Source: Lasiosphaeris hirsuta | Lineage: Eukaryota > Ascomycota > Sordariomycetes > Sordariales > Lasiosphaeriaceae | DNA: 64,000 bases | Assembly: GCA_030549175.1 (NCBI GenBank) | Contig: JAUKUA010000003.1 | Location: forward strand, 2,232,001-2,296,000 | Direction: 5' to 3' | In this document: one piece after another, positions 10,264 to 22,800 of the stretch | Position numbering within the stretch: position 1 is the stretch's first letter | Layout of the letters: each line of letters begins with the position of its first letter | Made by a program: the position numbers and the translations under genes | Notes under the pieces: model-generated | Seen by the model: only the letters and a program-made list of their open reading frames with translations | Told to the model about the DNA's origin: nothing | Databases searched by the model: none

Positions 10264-12983
10264 CTACTTTAAGACTTTCTGGTCCGCCTCAGCCCGGAGG
10301 CTATCCAAAGTGAACCCCTCTGGTGGCGGCGTCTTGAAATGCTTCTCCATGACGCTCCAATCCACCACGCCCGGCGCACGCTCCTCCATCTCGGGCTCAA
10401 CAAACTCGTCGTCGTACCTCAGCTCGGTGTTCCCCTCCTTGCTGACGGTGGTGACAACCATATTCCTGTACCAATCCTCGTCGTCCCCTCCATCCCGTGT
10501 CTTCACTACCATCTGCACGCTCGGCGCGCCCGCACCCATCTCCTCGTCCTCCTCCTCCCACGACACCCAAAGGACCCTCCCCTGGCCATTCTCCACCGCG
10601 GCCGCCCTTGCAAAGTCAAACTCCTCCCCGCCCGCGCCGCGAACCGTCCCCTTCGTCCCGGCCGGCGCGCTCATCTCCGAGATGACAGCCCTCCTCCCCG
10701 TCCTCCCCCGCCCGCCAACACCCTGGTACTCGACGGCCCTCCACGTCTTGACCTCGAACCGGCCCTCCACCGTCGCGAACCCGCCGCGCGCCCACCCCAG
10801 CCACCGAGTCAGCTCGGGGCGCACGGTCCACTCGCTCCCTCCGGGCCCCGTCAGCCGGATGCCCAGGACGTCCGAGACGAGCACGCCCGTCGGTCCGGCG
10901 GACCAGCCGTGCGCGTGGCTGTTGCGCGCCGGGCTCCAGTACGCCGGGTACTGCATGAAGCCGTCGATGCGGAAGCCCTCGGCGAGGGTGCTGTTGGTGA
11001 AGCCCTCACCCTCGAGCAGGTAGCCCCACTCCAGCAGTGTCAGCTCCACGGCCGCGGCAACGTCGCCGGCCGCGCAGTGCGCGAGCAGCTCGAACCCGGA
11101 CGCGAACGGGCTGATGACGTTGGGGAACTCGACCGCCGGCGCGCCGTGCTTGGTCCAGCGTGCGCGGAGGTTGGCCGAGATGTTTCGGGGCGTGGGCGGG
11201 CCCGTGGGCAGGGAGATGTTGCTGCGCAGGGGGGATTTGGGGTCGTACCAGGGAGTGCCCGAGGGGGTGAGGTCTAGGCCGCTGATGAGGGCCCACGAGT
11301 TACCGTCCTGGGGGTCGACGCGGTCGGACCCAAAGCAGCCGCGGTGGCCGACGTTGTCGGCGAAGAGGCCGGTGTCGGGACAGTACAAGCGGGCAAGGCC
11401 GTCCTCGAGCACGGTTTTGAGAAGGGCCCATTCTGGGTCCAGGGGGAAGGAGAGCCAGGAGGCGAGGGTTTGGGTTTTGGAGAGGACGGCGAACAGGATG
11501 GCCGAGGCTTCGAGTGTGTGACCCGTCAGGCCGGGACGAAGCCAGTCGGCGGTGGAGGAGACGTGGAAGAGGGAGAAGGCGTCGACTTTGGCGGTGGAGA
11601 TGCGCAGTGCGCGTAGATAATCGGACCAGTGCGCGCGGAGCCTGGTGTATTGTCAGTTTTTGGGCAGGGTAGAGAGTGTCAAGGTATAAAACGTACCAAT
11701 CAACGTCTCCCGAGAAGAGGACGTAGTTGTAAGTCCCCAGCAGCGTGTGCATGTGATAGGTATCGCTGAACTCGCCATGCCACCCCATCGGCGGGCCTGC
11801 ATACGGCAGCGATCCATCGCCGTACTGGTGATCATACAAGACCTCCAAGGCATTGCGCACAGCATCCATATCATATGTCGAGAATGCAATGCCGGGGACG
11901 GCGATATACATGTCCCCAGCGTACACCATGCGATCGCGCTTTGCGCCATCGGTTGTCACAGCGCTGCCGTTGGAGATGGTGAAGTTGGAATACCACGAGC
12001 CCACAGGCGACTCGTTTTGGTCGACCAGCCGGTTGTAGTCAATGAGGGCGCCGCCCTCCTTGGGGTCGACTGTAGACAGCTGAGCTGTCCAGGCACCGGC
12101 ATACCAGATGCGGTTGAGGAGGTTGCTCGAACTCTGAAAATAACCCGTGTAGGCGCGACCGTGAGTCTGCGAGGGGAATGCCGTGCAATTGACCCAGAGC
12201 GACGAGATGTGAACGGTCGGCTTCTTCGGCTTCTTCGGCCTTTTGCCATGGCCAAGGGGCTTTTGACCTCCCTCGCCAGAGACGTAGCCTTCGGCCGACC
12301 CGTCTTCGCCCTCGGAACCGCTCTCGGCGGGCAGCGTGATGGACAGATACTTGAAGGCGCCACGCACGAACTCGGAGCCAACACACACCGTCCCGGTCTG
12401 GTTCCCAATTGCAAACGGCAGCGGCAAGTCCCTTGCCTGCCGGTCAGTCGTCGCATCCGGTATCGGTCCGGCATACCAAGCCGACTCGGAGTAGGCGAGG
12501 TTTACCGTCGGGCCCCCATGCACCGACCTGACATCAAAACAAACCCTAACAACGCCCAGGTCAGCCACCTTCAGCAACATGCCAACGCCGGCAAGTAAGG
12601 GAAACCCACCTCCCACCAATATTCTGCTCAAACTCCACCGTCAACGTTCCCCCCGCCCCAATGACAATACCCTCTTCCCCATCGAAACCCGCCGCTGACG
12701 ACACGTCCCCAACGACCTTCCACACTTTGCTGGGGGGTATCTTCTCCTTGACCTCGGGCGCAGCGATATACTTTTCCCAGGGGCCCGGGAACAGCGTCTC
12801 TTCAAGAGGCGGCGACATTTGTATGCCGACGTTTGCACCAGCCGTATAGCCAACACCATCCCTAAACTCATTCCCCACACTGACAGAAACAAAACCTTGT
12901 TGCCTCCCTCCACCGACCGCGCCAGCGGAACCCCTCAACATCGCCACTGCTGCTATGCAGCTTGCGACGTGTTTTGCTTTCAT
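10264..12983 (-). CDS. Secreted GH78-type glycoside hydrolase (alpha-L-rhamnosidase family)
   Basis: Three exons with introns at 12546-12609 and 11642-11696 encode 866 residues. An N-terminal signal peptide (MKAKHVASCIAAVAMLRGSA) predicts secretion. A beta-rich N-terminal part is followed by an (alpha/alpha)6 barrel bearing the fungal GH78 signature DGAKRDRMVYAGDM (residues 324-337) and downstream segments such as WGYLLEGEGFTNSTLAEGF and SHAHGWSAGPTGVL. GH78 enzymes release terminal alpha-L-rhamnose from pectin side chains and plant glycosides. Substrate specificity cannot be read from sequence, and many fungal members are uncharacterised. A Lys-rich insert (KRPKKPKKP) in the N-terminal part is unusual. 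The end lies 244 bp from the helicase stop, with the two genes converging. Confidence 0.88.
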
Positions 12984-14256
12984 CGCGGTTGTTAAAGTCG
13001 CGATATCACATCTGTATGGGTATTGGTAAGCTCAGCTTCCTAGGAGGAATGCGGGATGTGCCTTTTTGAATAAACAGAAACAGAGAGTCCTTTGAATGGC
13101 TGCCTCGGTACCGCGGGAGGGCGAGGTCAGATGAGACGGCGCATGGCCGTGCGGCGTCTGCAGGGGGGCGTCAAGGGATGCACTGCGCCGTGTCTGACTT
13201 CCCTGTCGGGCATCTAGCGTACCCAAGTAGGTAGCATTGCTGCTGCTAGACGGAACCCCGCATCTACCTCAGGTTCCAAATCAGCCCCGAACTGCAATCG
13301 GGTCCCTCGTCTTTGTTTGACAATTTACGGCTGCTACCAATGTTGAGAAAATGATTGCCGTCCCTTGTCGTACTAATTCTCTCTGTGTTGAGGTGCCAAG
13401 TTCAACAGCCCTGGTAAGGCAGCTATGTGCGATTGAATTAGGTTATCCATCACATTGTACGAGCGTAAAACATGTCCACCATACAGCAGCCAACCCTCAC
13501 AAACTCCCAGGTATATAGCACAGTATACGTTGAGGCATCTTTTTGTCTGCAAAGAGGCTAGCTTACTTACACTAGACAGCGTTGCATGTTCATCGAGTTC
13601 CGCTTTGGACGTCCCAATATTCACTGACCACTTGGTCGTGATAGTAGCCAAAGAGTCCAGCAAATCGATAGCTGGACTAGGATGGCCGACATGCACTAGC
13701 AATGCCGGCCCGAGCTGATCCATCCTCTGCCGAGCCTCCTCGCTCTCCGCCATAACAGGCCGTCACCTTACTTCGCTCGGCACGACATAGGCGCGCACCT
13801 GGAATTTGTTCACTGGGTTGGAGCTTTGAAGCTACCATTTTAGACCCGGAATTCTGCTCCCATCATATTATGCACCGTATCTTCATCAGGCTGGAGCTTT
13901 CAAGCTACCATAGGGCCTGTGCTCATGCTCTCTTACTCTATGGATTCTGCTCTTTCCTCGGCTACCGCTGAAAAAAACAAAAAGTGGGATAACGCCAGGT
14001 CGGGGGGGTGTCGGGGGGTGTGGTTGTGATAGGGGGCGGGGGGTAGTAGGTGGTGTCAACCTCAAACATACATGTGCCGCTGCACGCTTTTTGGGGGCAA
14101 GTCGGGAGGAAGGAGATGTACTGAATCGCCAAGGGGTATGGTGCCTCCTTGCCATTCAAGGCAGTAGCCGCCAGCTCTGTGTGATTCCATTCACATCGAC
14201 CAAGTCCCAGTCGTGTTGAGGAAATCTCCCCTATCAACAAGTCCGTGGCGCGCACT
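12984..14256. other. Intergenic, GH78 promoter and importin 3' flank
   Basis: The part next to 12983 should hold the GH78 promoter; the part next to 14257 is importin alpha 3' flank. The only notable frame is a possible small minus-strand gene at 13373-13753, listed separately. I see no RNA gene. Confidence 0.5.
13373..13753 (-). CDS. Possible small hypothetical protein (weak)
   Basis: A 126-codon frame starts with ATG at 13753 (MAESEEARQRMDQLGPALLV). The first 60 residues look like a soluble helical protein. A GTAAGT donor-like sequence follows (GTGTAAGTAAG, near 13568), so the true gene may be spliced and the remainder of this frame intronic. I recognise no domain and cannot place a convincing second exon. 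It lies between two genes on the same strand. Confidence 0.3.
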   Translation of the reverse strand: MAESEEARQRMDQLGPALLVHVGHPSPAIDLLDSLATITTKWSVNIGTSKAELDEHATLSSVSKLASLQTKRCLNVYCAIYLGVCEGWLLYGGHVLRSYNVMDNLIQSHIAALPGLLNLAPQHREN

Positions 14257-16264
14257 CTACATGTCCATCGATTCAGTGCCGTTGGCGCCAAAGCTGAAGC
14301 CACTCTGCTGGGGCGCTCCATTGGCGCCAAAGCCAAACTGTTGAGGCTGACCCATAGCCTCATCGGCGTTCTCGTCCTCGTCAGAGAAGTACTTCTCGAT
14401 GATGTTATACGCCTTCATGTAGATCTCCTCGTTGGCATTGGTCTGGCACTCGTGGATCTTCTCCATGCCGCCGCACTCCTCGATGAAAAGCGCATAACGG
14501 TTGATTGAGTCGGGACCATCTCCAGCAGCCTGCTTATCAAGATCGCCAACCTTGAGAATGTTCTCCAAACCGTCCAGGGCGACCTGGATGATCTTGTTGT
14601 CGGGGCAACCAAGAAGGTCGCACAGCGGCTTGATGCATCCCTGAGCAACCAGGTAGCGGATCTGCTCGGGTTTCTGCAGACCGCCCGAGGTTGCGTTACT
14701 GATTGCCCAGCAAGCCTCCTTACGGGTCTTTAGATCTCCGTTGGATAGAAGGTGAATCAGGGGCGGAATGATGTTGGCGTCAATGACGGACTGAATCTGA
14801 GCCGAGTTCCCAGCCGTGATATTGCTGATGGTCCAGCAGGCCTCCTTGCGAATGCCATCCTTGTTCGAACTAAGAAGGGACAGCAAGCAGGGAAGCGCTC
14901 CGCAGTTGATAATGACCTGCGTCTGGACGTCATCACCAGTGACAATGTTGCCGACCGAGCGAAGGGCAGGGGTCTGGACCGAGGTCGAGGCATGCATGAG
15001 AAGCTCGACTAGGCGGCGGGGAATGCCAGCCTCAATGACAGCCTGGATTTTGTCGTTGGAGCCATCAGACAGATACGAGATAGCCCAGCAAGCATCGATA
15101 AGGACCTCATCATCAAGTGAGTAGACGAGCTTAGCGAGAATAGGAAGCGCAGGCGAGATCTGCTGTGTGTTAGCATCACGTGATTTCAACTTGAGGGAGT
15201 ATGGGACTGGACATACTGTGTTCCAGTCGGGCTGGGGCGTCTTGCCGCGGCAAAAGTTGCTGAGAGTCCAGGTAGCATTGCGCAGCATACTGAGTTTGCG
15301 GCTGTCACCAAGAAGGCTGAGCAAGGGCCGAAGAGCACCTTGGCTTAGAACGTAGTCACGACATTGAGGGCTGTCGCCGGCAATGTTACCCAGAGCCCAG
15401 ACGGCCTGCTCGCGAACATCGGGCTCGGGGCTACCGAGAAGCTCGACAAAAATGGGGACGGCGCCCGCCTCAATGACCACCTGTGTCTGTGTGGCAGAGC
15501 CGGAAGCGATGTTGGTCAAAGCCCAAGCGGCCTCAAACTGGACCAGCGTATGTGGCGAGCGGAGGAACTCGACAAAGCGACCGACCACGCCAGTCTTGAT
15601 TACCTCTTCGATGGGAGGATTGCGTTCCTTGGAGAGCAACTTCCTGAATTTGGTGGTTGCTTGGATCTGGGCATCGATCTGGTCCGAGAAGACGCCCTGG
15701 ACCATCTGAGGAAGGTCCTCATTCAACTGTGCGCACCACCACGTTAGCATTTGGTTGACGGAATGCCCAAAACGGGCGAGGTGCCGAGTAGACGGCGACC
15801 TCAGTGTTTGAGATTTGGCGGGCTACGCCAGCGGCGTTGGGTTTTATCGCGGCGCCGGGGTGGGCGGCGGATCCCAAGACGCGGCCCAGTGTGGCCACCA
15901 GAGACCAAAACAAGCGGCGGGGTAGAAAGTGGGGAGGGGAGAAGAAAATACAGATGCTGGAGATGGCGAAATGTAGGAAAAAAGAGGGAAGCTGCCTAGC
16001 CAAATCCAGAAAAGAGAGCAAGAAACATACCTGAGACTCAGTGGGAGGGTTGTCATCGTCGCTGTCGGGAGCGGCGCCGAGCGAGGCACCAGGGCGGTTC
16101 TCACCGGTGCCGATACCGCGTCTCTTGGCTAGGTTCTCCTCGCGCTTTGCCTTGCGGATCTCGACCTGCTGCTCCTCACGGCGGCGGCGAAGCTCCTCGG
16201 GCTTGAAGGTGTTCTTGGCCTTGAACTGGGTGCGCCGATGCTCGGGAATGTATCGGTCAGCCAT
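14257..16264 (-). CDS. srp1: Importin subunit alpha (karyopherin alpha)
   Basis: The gene encodes about 548 residues. The N-terminal importin-beta-binding domain is basic ([20 protein letters not shown], then KRRG), followed by ten armadillo repeats with the conserved [30 protein letters not shown] and [10 protein letters not shown] helices that form the NLS-binding groove. The acidic C-terminus ([14 protein letters not shown]) ends in a Gly/Phe-rich tail. The protein carries classical NLS cargo to importin beta and the nuclear pore; in Neurospora importin alpha is also needed for heterochromatin (DIM-3). Intron 1 is 15727-16030, 304 nt and long for this window. Intron 2 begins at 15216 and has no in-frame stop, so it reads through as coding; the family sequence (DWNT then ISPALP) shows it should be removed, with the acceptor at 15160 rather than 15163. 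Confidence 0.96.
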
Positions 16265-16973
16265 CGTGTCTGACGTCTGCGGTTTTCTCGCGGGGTTGGC
16301 AGTGATGTGTAGAGGCTGCAGGCTGCAAGGTCGAAAAAGGGCACGGGCAGCCGGTGTCAGGCTGGCTGCTCAGCAGGGTATTTATGGTTGTGATGAATTG
16401 CAAATATTGGCGCAGTGGCGGGAAAAGTCGAGGCGGGAGATTTTCTCTTCCAAAGGAGCGGTGGTGAAGAGGAGTTGCTTTTGGGGGGGGGGTGGTCTGG
16501 TTTGTGCTTCAGACAATGAAAAGAATTTGGAGAGCTGCAGAGGAAATGAAACTGGGTTGCTGGTCCGCTTTGGCGCCAGGAAAGATTCGACGGTTGTCGA
16601 GTCAGACATCTGATTTTCTGCCTGAGGCACTCACCCCACAAGCGACCCCACGTTGGTTGGGAGAAGAGCCCCGCCATTTCACAAGCAGCCCAGCCCAAGC
16701 TAGCGTAGAGGCACAGGCCTGACAGTCATGCCGGGCCGGGCAGCACTTGTTCATGCCCGCGTGCCTACACCACCCGCGTGCTGTCGTGCGAAATTGGCGA
16801 TTAGTGCAGCGCTTGTTGACGCGTGAGCAATCCAAACGACGCGTCGCAAACTCCACGGAAACAGCCTATGTCCGTTCCTATCCGTGACAGCTTCTCCTTT
16901 TAAATTTCTGGCTAACCCGTTGGGGGATCACCAAGAACTCATCAAAAGGCGGAAACAAGGGCAAGGCAACACA
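16265..16973. promoter_or_regulatory. Divergent promoter region, importin alpha / pot1
   Basis: A 709-bp gap lies between two start codons that point away from each other, so it should carry both promoters and 5' leaders. Pyrimidine-rich tracts flank the importin side. I can define no specific factor site. Confidence 0.6.
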
Positions 16974-19165
16974 ATGGCACCTAGCTACCGGAAGACGAGG
17001 TCAGCGGTTGCTTCTGCGCCGCCTCCACCCGAACTCCCTCCTCGCTTCACGGAGATTCGCAGCATCATAGAAGAGCGTGTCTCTGCAGGGTCTTTTATAG
17101 ATGTTGTGGGCATGGTAAAGGATTGCCGGCTTCCAATATCCACCAGGGGCCCGGGTAAGTCTTTTAGGTCACCAACTGAAAGAATAGGTGTCTAACTGCC
17201 TACGACAGATTTTAAGTGCCAGTTGACCTTGTATGACCTCTCGACCCAGGGCGATCAAGAGGGGGTCGCGTTCGACATTTTCCGTCCCAAGACGAACATG
17301 CCACAAGTTAGTGCAAGGGACATTATTCTGCTCACAAAGGTCAAGGTGAGTCTTCATTACATTGGCATGGCGCACACAGTGCCTAAGCATATTTGCAGGT
17401 TCAGCAACGTGGTGTCAGCCCATATTCTCTCATCACCAATCGTATCACGGCAATTCGGGTATACAAGGCCGACAAGATACCTGAACCTCCAAATTATGAA
17501 GAATCTAGCATTGCCCTTATCCCAGGGCAAGGTCCCGACACCCTTGTGCCCACCCCTGAACAGAACAGCTATGTGACGCGTCTCTATCACGAAATCGATA
17601 AGGATCAAGCCCCCGACGTGGAAAAATTCCAGGAGCTGGCGTCACAGTCCTTGAACATTAAACAGAAGTTCCGTTTACTCCAAGATGTGAGCGAAGGAGA
17701 TTTCTGTGACCTGATTGTCCAGGTCGCCAGGGAACCATACGATGCCGTTGACAAAGTCACTCTCTATGTCTCAGACTACACTGAGAACGAGAAATTCTTC
17801 AACTACACTTTTGAAGGTGTCAAGGATCTGACGGCAAACAATCCTTACGGATACACAACTTCTATTGATGAGGCGTCAACTAAGCAGGAGTGGCTTGGCC
17901 CCTATGGGAAACGAACCATTCAACTAACCTGTTACGAGCCGCACGCCAGATGCGTCCGTACTGATGTGGCAGCCGGGAACTGGCTGTATCTGCGCAACGT
18001 GCAAATCAAATACGGTCACAACGGCAACAACTTGGAAGGCTTCATGCGCGAAGAGCGCAACGCCGTCGCCGGGAAACTTAATGTAGATGTTCTTGATATA
18101 ACGGACCGGCATGGAATGAACCCGAATCTGTTAGAAGCTATCCGCCGATACCGCGACTACCTAAAGGTAAAAAAAAAGCAGATTCAGGACCTCAACGCTG
18201 CCTCGGAAGCGGGTGCTAAGCGTAAAGCCTCTCTTGGCGGGGAGCAGTCGAAAAACACTAAAATGAGACGAGCCGTGAAACGCAAGGAAAAGATGAAAAG
18301 TAAAGTTCAAGACGCCAGAGAGCAGCGGCAAAGTGAAGAAACGCAGGAAAGCGAGGAACTTCAACAGAGCAGGGAACCAAGGAGTGAGCTGGGACTGAAT
18401 CCTGGTGTGGTGTGCGAGAGTTACTCGCCAATCATCTCGTCCATTGCCTCAATCCTGGAGCCTATGTACCAGAACGTAACCAGCAATGGCCAAACCTTGA
18501 AGGTTGGCCTACCCTTCGCATGCGCCAATTATCACGCACATGTACGCGTTGTCGATTTCCGACCCAATTCCTTGGAAGATTTCACCAGCTGCCGCAAGAA
18601 ATCCGAATTTGAGGTACTGTCAGATAACGAGGACGACGACAGAGACGGTTCAGACCCCAGTGACACTGATGACTCGTCATACGACCGCAACACCCCCCGT
18701 GTTTGGGAATGGCGCTTCGCGCTCCAACTGGAAGATGTCAACGGCGCTGGCCAGCCCGGGCAGCGATTGTGGGCAATAATCGACAACCCCTCGGGGCAGT
18801 GCCTCACAAATCTTGACGCAACCGACCTCCGACGGCATCCAGATAGGCTCTCGATGCTGAAGGAGCGCATGTTTAGGTTGTGGGGTAATCTGGAAGAGCA
18901 AAAGATTGCTGCTGCCACGGCCGCAGCCGCCAAGGAGAAGGCCGCCCGGCAAGGGAAAAGGGTGGTCGATGAGCAGCCCGAGAGCTCGGATGTGGAGGAT
19001 ATTAATGTAAAGAGATTCGAAGACGTCTCAAATATGCCGTTTACTTGCTGTATCAAGCAATATGGCGTCCCTTTGGGCCAAAGAAACAAACGCCTAGCTG
19101 GCGCGGAAGAGAGCATGGGCTGGGAAAGAGTATTTGGCCTATTTGGGACCAAGATTTGTGATTGA
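16974..19165 (+). CDS. pot1: Protection of telomeres protein Pot1
   Basis: Three exons (introns 17155-17208 and 17346-17398) encode 694 residues. The N-terminal OB fold matches the Telo_bind/Pot1 family: RFTEIRSIIEE, SFIDVVGMVKDCRLPISTRG, then FKCQLTLYDLSTQ and VSPYSLITNRITAIRVYK. A second OB region follows (DLIVQVAREPYDAVDKVTLY through WLYLRNVQIKYG). After that come a Lys/Glu-rich linker (about 260-330) and a conserved C-terminal part ending FTCCIKQYGVPLGQRN. Pot1 binds the single-stranded G-rich 3' overhang of telomeres, protects ends and works with Tpz1-type shelterin partners. Its promoter is shared with importin alpha, and its 3' end faces the cohesin SA gene. The start was chosen as the first ATG (ACAATGG context) that keeps the conserved N-terminus. 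Confidence 0.92.
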
Positions 19166-19805
19166 TATGTACAACCAGAGGGGCAGGGGGGGGGGGGGTA
19201 TGGACAAGTCATTGCGGATTGGGGGACACGATCATAATACTGGCGCAAATGCTCCAGAGAATACCATGATTCAATGTATGTTATAAGAAAACCTAAACCA
19301 AAATATTCTGATAGTTCATCGACACGTCATTCATCAAAGCTCAAAGCGGAGTTCCTATCCGGATCGGTAGTATGTTACTCATTTGATGTTTATGTCCACA
19401 TAATAGTACACAGGGGACACGCTAGGCTCTCTTGATGGCGAAACAATGAAACCCATTTCTCGACCCCGATTCCATTTGCCCATCCATAAACAGCCCTCAG
19501 TGAATAGGGATTAATACCCATCCCAAATGAATAAGAGACAACGAGACGTAAGGAAAATGAAAACCTCAAAATGCCGCCGCTACTACCACTGACCGTTGCG
19601 AGGAACTATGACAGCGACAACAGTAAAAAAGTACGCAAAAGTGAAAGTGTAAGTTAAGAAATCGAAGGGAGCGCAGCAATTATCATCAACCGTAGTTCAT
19701 CAAGCGCAGCCCTGCCCCATTATAACGCCCTTTTATACCACACAGAAGACACCAACAGAAAAAGACCCTACCCGTTTAGTCCATCCGTGCTCACACATTC
19801 CATCA
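19166..19805. other. Convergent 3' flanks of pot1 and SA
   Basis: This 640-bp stretch lies between two converging genes. It holds a G-rich run near 19186-19198 and AT-rich stretches compatible with two polyadenylation regions. I see no gene here. Confidence 0.6.
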
Positions 19806-22800
19806 TCAGTCGCCAATCACAGAGTCCTCGTCCTCATCCATGCGATCTCCTCCGCCTCCACCATCGTCATCATCCCCATCTTCCGGCTCATCTTCCTCGT
19901 CCAACAGCCCTCTCCGCCTTAGATCTTCTACCGTCCCCTCCTCAAACTCCTCCTCGGGCTCCTGCTCAGGTCCAGGTTCCTGTTCTCGTTGTTCCGGCAT
20001 CACCTCCTCATCTGACTCATCGTCGTCAGCAACAACAATCTCTTCACTCAGCGCCGACTTCTTTCCAGCCGCAGCCTTCGTATTCCCGGCTACGGGCTGC
20101 TTTCCCTTAGCCCTCTTCTTCGCCTTAGCCCCGATACCAACTCCCGACCTCAGTCGTCCCTCATCAAGATATGCTAGGGTTTCCTTCAGATTATTGCCCA
20201 GCTTATTTTGGTTTCTCAACATCCGTCTCTTCAACTTGCCACCTGTCGCACCATCGGCGGTGCCATCGACCATCTTGGCGAGAATCGCCAACACAAACTT
20301 CCCCGCCAGCTCGCACAGCGCGCGCTCTGTCTTGAGCTCCTTGCTCTTCTTTTCCGTCGGGCTTAGTTCCTCGTCATTGTCGTCATCGGAAAATGATTCG
20401 TCATCAAGCGGGTCCTCATCCTCGGCCGGCTCGTTGAGTGTCTTTTTGACGCAGCGCGCGTACGCCCGCTCAGCCGCATCGTAGATCTCAATCAGCTCGC
20501 CAATCAAGGCTGGCTGGATTGTTTCAAAGAGGGGTTCAAGCAGACCGTGGATTTTTCTGCTGCTGTTGCTGGCGGGGCCACCGGCGGCCGCCGCCTGTTG
20601 TTGTTGTTGTTGTTGCTGCTGGTCAACGACTTGCCGCAGTGTCGCAAAGACAACATGCAAGTCGCAGAGCCCGCCCGTCGCGAACAGTCGTAGCTCGTCG
20701 TTGGTGCCGCGCGAAGAGAGAGTCCATACCAGGTTTTTATAATACGTGAGGCGGAGCATGTTGAGGCGCTCAATTTCCAAGGCAGGTATGTCGGCGCCGG
20801 TCTGGATCAAGCCGATGAGGGAGCGGACCTTCCACATGAAGTAAAACTGGCTGCATTTGATAGCGAACGACACAGCCTCGTCCTCGAGGTCGTCGAGTAC
20901 CTCGTCCACAGTGTCGAGCCTACCGCGGATGACAATCCGCACAAGTAACTCAATAGCGGGCGCCACGGATCCCTCAACGAGGCCGTCAGCCTCGAGCACA
21001 TCAATGCAATCTGCGATGCTAGCTAGTTTGCTCATCTTGAATAAGATGTGGCCTAACTCAGCGATAGCCTGCTCATCGAGGTTGTAGCGGATACCAAGCT
21101 CGCACGTCTTATCAAAGTTGCGGAGCGCGTTGAGTACTTCCTCCCAGAGGTCGGAAATCTTGCTATCCGTAATCTCTTCCAACTCGTCGTACCTGCGGGC
21201 GTGCAAGAGGGCTGCAGTAGCCTCGGTGAGAACACCTCGGTCGACATGCCTGTCGAATTGGGTGCAAATCTCGTCCAGAAGTCTAGTGTATGTTGTCGAA
21301 TCTTGGCGCAGTTGCTGGAAAATATCCAGATCGAGACAATGCTCGAGCCGCAATACCACAACGGCAGTGCTGGCCTCGGCGCCAAACTTCTTCAAGAGAC
21401 GGGGGATAATAGTGGCCAAGTGAACCGCAGAATCCTCCGGGCTATCGCCTCCATCCACACGAGCTTTCCTCCTACCTTTGTCGACCTCTGATGTAGATGT
21501 CAAGCTCAGCTTAACAGCCGAAGCAAGCACCTCGAGAAGGATGGGTTCTTCCCTGTCTTTCGGCGCGATGTGCTCTCTCAGAGTAGCCTCGTTTGAGTTC
21601 CCCTTGGTCTTGGTCCTCGCTTTGGAGCTCGTAGTGTGATCATACAGAAGATAACCAGACAGGAGCTCCCACGTCTTGACCTGGTCAATCTTTTCGTACA
21701 GAGCCTGTGCAGCCAGGGAGATACGGGTCTCGGGTGCGACGGCCTGGACCATCTCGACAGCGACATCGAGGCCGCTGGGTTTTTCCGTGTGATTCTCATC
21801 CTCGAGCTGTGCGTCGAATGAAGAGAGGATTTCACCAAGACACTTGATGGCGACCCAATCCCTGCGAGGCGAGAAGAAGTCGTCCTCATCTTCATCACCA
21901 AAGAGCTCGTTGACTGCCTCCTCGCCGCCCATATCCTCAATCTTGATCTCAATTGCGTCATTGACACACCCCGCAAAGAAATCGAGCACTGCCCTCCGGA
22001 CGCGTAGTTCAGTGTCAAAAATCAAACGACCGGCGGCGTCAAGCTCCTCTGGGTCCAGCATGCCTGTGTCTTTGAGGATCTGAATGACCGCGATAGCGGC
22101 AACCCGGACACTAACGTCAGAGTCCTTGGTTGCCATCTCGACAAGGCGGGGCCGGAATCGATCGATAAAATGGCCCAGCTTTTCAGCATCCCTCTTAAAC
22201 ACTCTGGCAAGCTGCTTGAGCACCTCCTGTCTCGTTTGCGGCACGACATCTGAAAGCATCCAGCCCAAATATCGCAGATACTCGGGCTCCATAAAGACGG
22301 TAGGTAGCTGCCAGATCCACGAGCCAAGGGCCTCGACACATTCGGTACGGATTTTGGGGTCGATATCACGGTACCGGTGGACAAAAACCGTCTCGAAGAA
22401 ATCGGCAACCTGCTCCTGGCAAATCTCGCGGTTCTTGCCCGCCTCCTCCAAGTTCCTCTCAATGGCAGCAAGTTTCTCCTTGTTCTTGCCCTTGCGGCCC
22501 TTCTCGGTTTCGACCTGCTGAGTCATCTTGGTGATGCTGTCATCAAGCTTCTTGGCAACCTCAACTAGTGCGGCCTCCATGGCCAGTGCAACGGTCGTTG
22601 CCGTGTGGCGGAACGGCCGCAAGGTTGATGAGGACATCGAGGCTACCCATCGCGCTATGTTCTCCATCAATCCCGCGTCCTTGTACAAAACATCAGTCTC
22701 GTGCATGACCGTGACCAGGGACCTGAAGAAGCCAATCAGCAGATCGCGAAACGGGCGTGTGGACTTGGCCCGTGAGATCAGAGGGTAGTCGGTTATTCCT

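Noticed and set aside
10339..11277. 312-codon plus-strand frame opposite the GH78 gene
   Set aside because: It is antisense to the third GH78 exon; the Arg/Pro/His-rich composition is typical of a reverse-frame shadow in GC-rich DNA.
13260..13300. GGTTCCAAATC resembling a tRNA B-box
   Set aside because: No matching A-box at the right distance and no cloverleaf could be traced.
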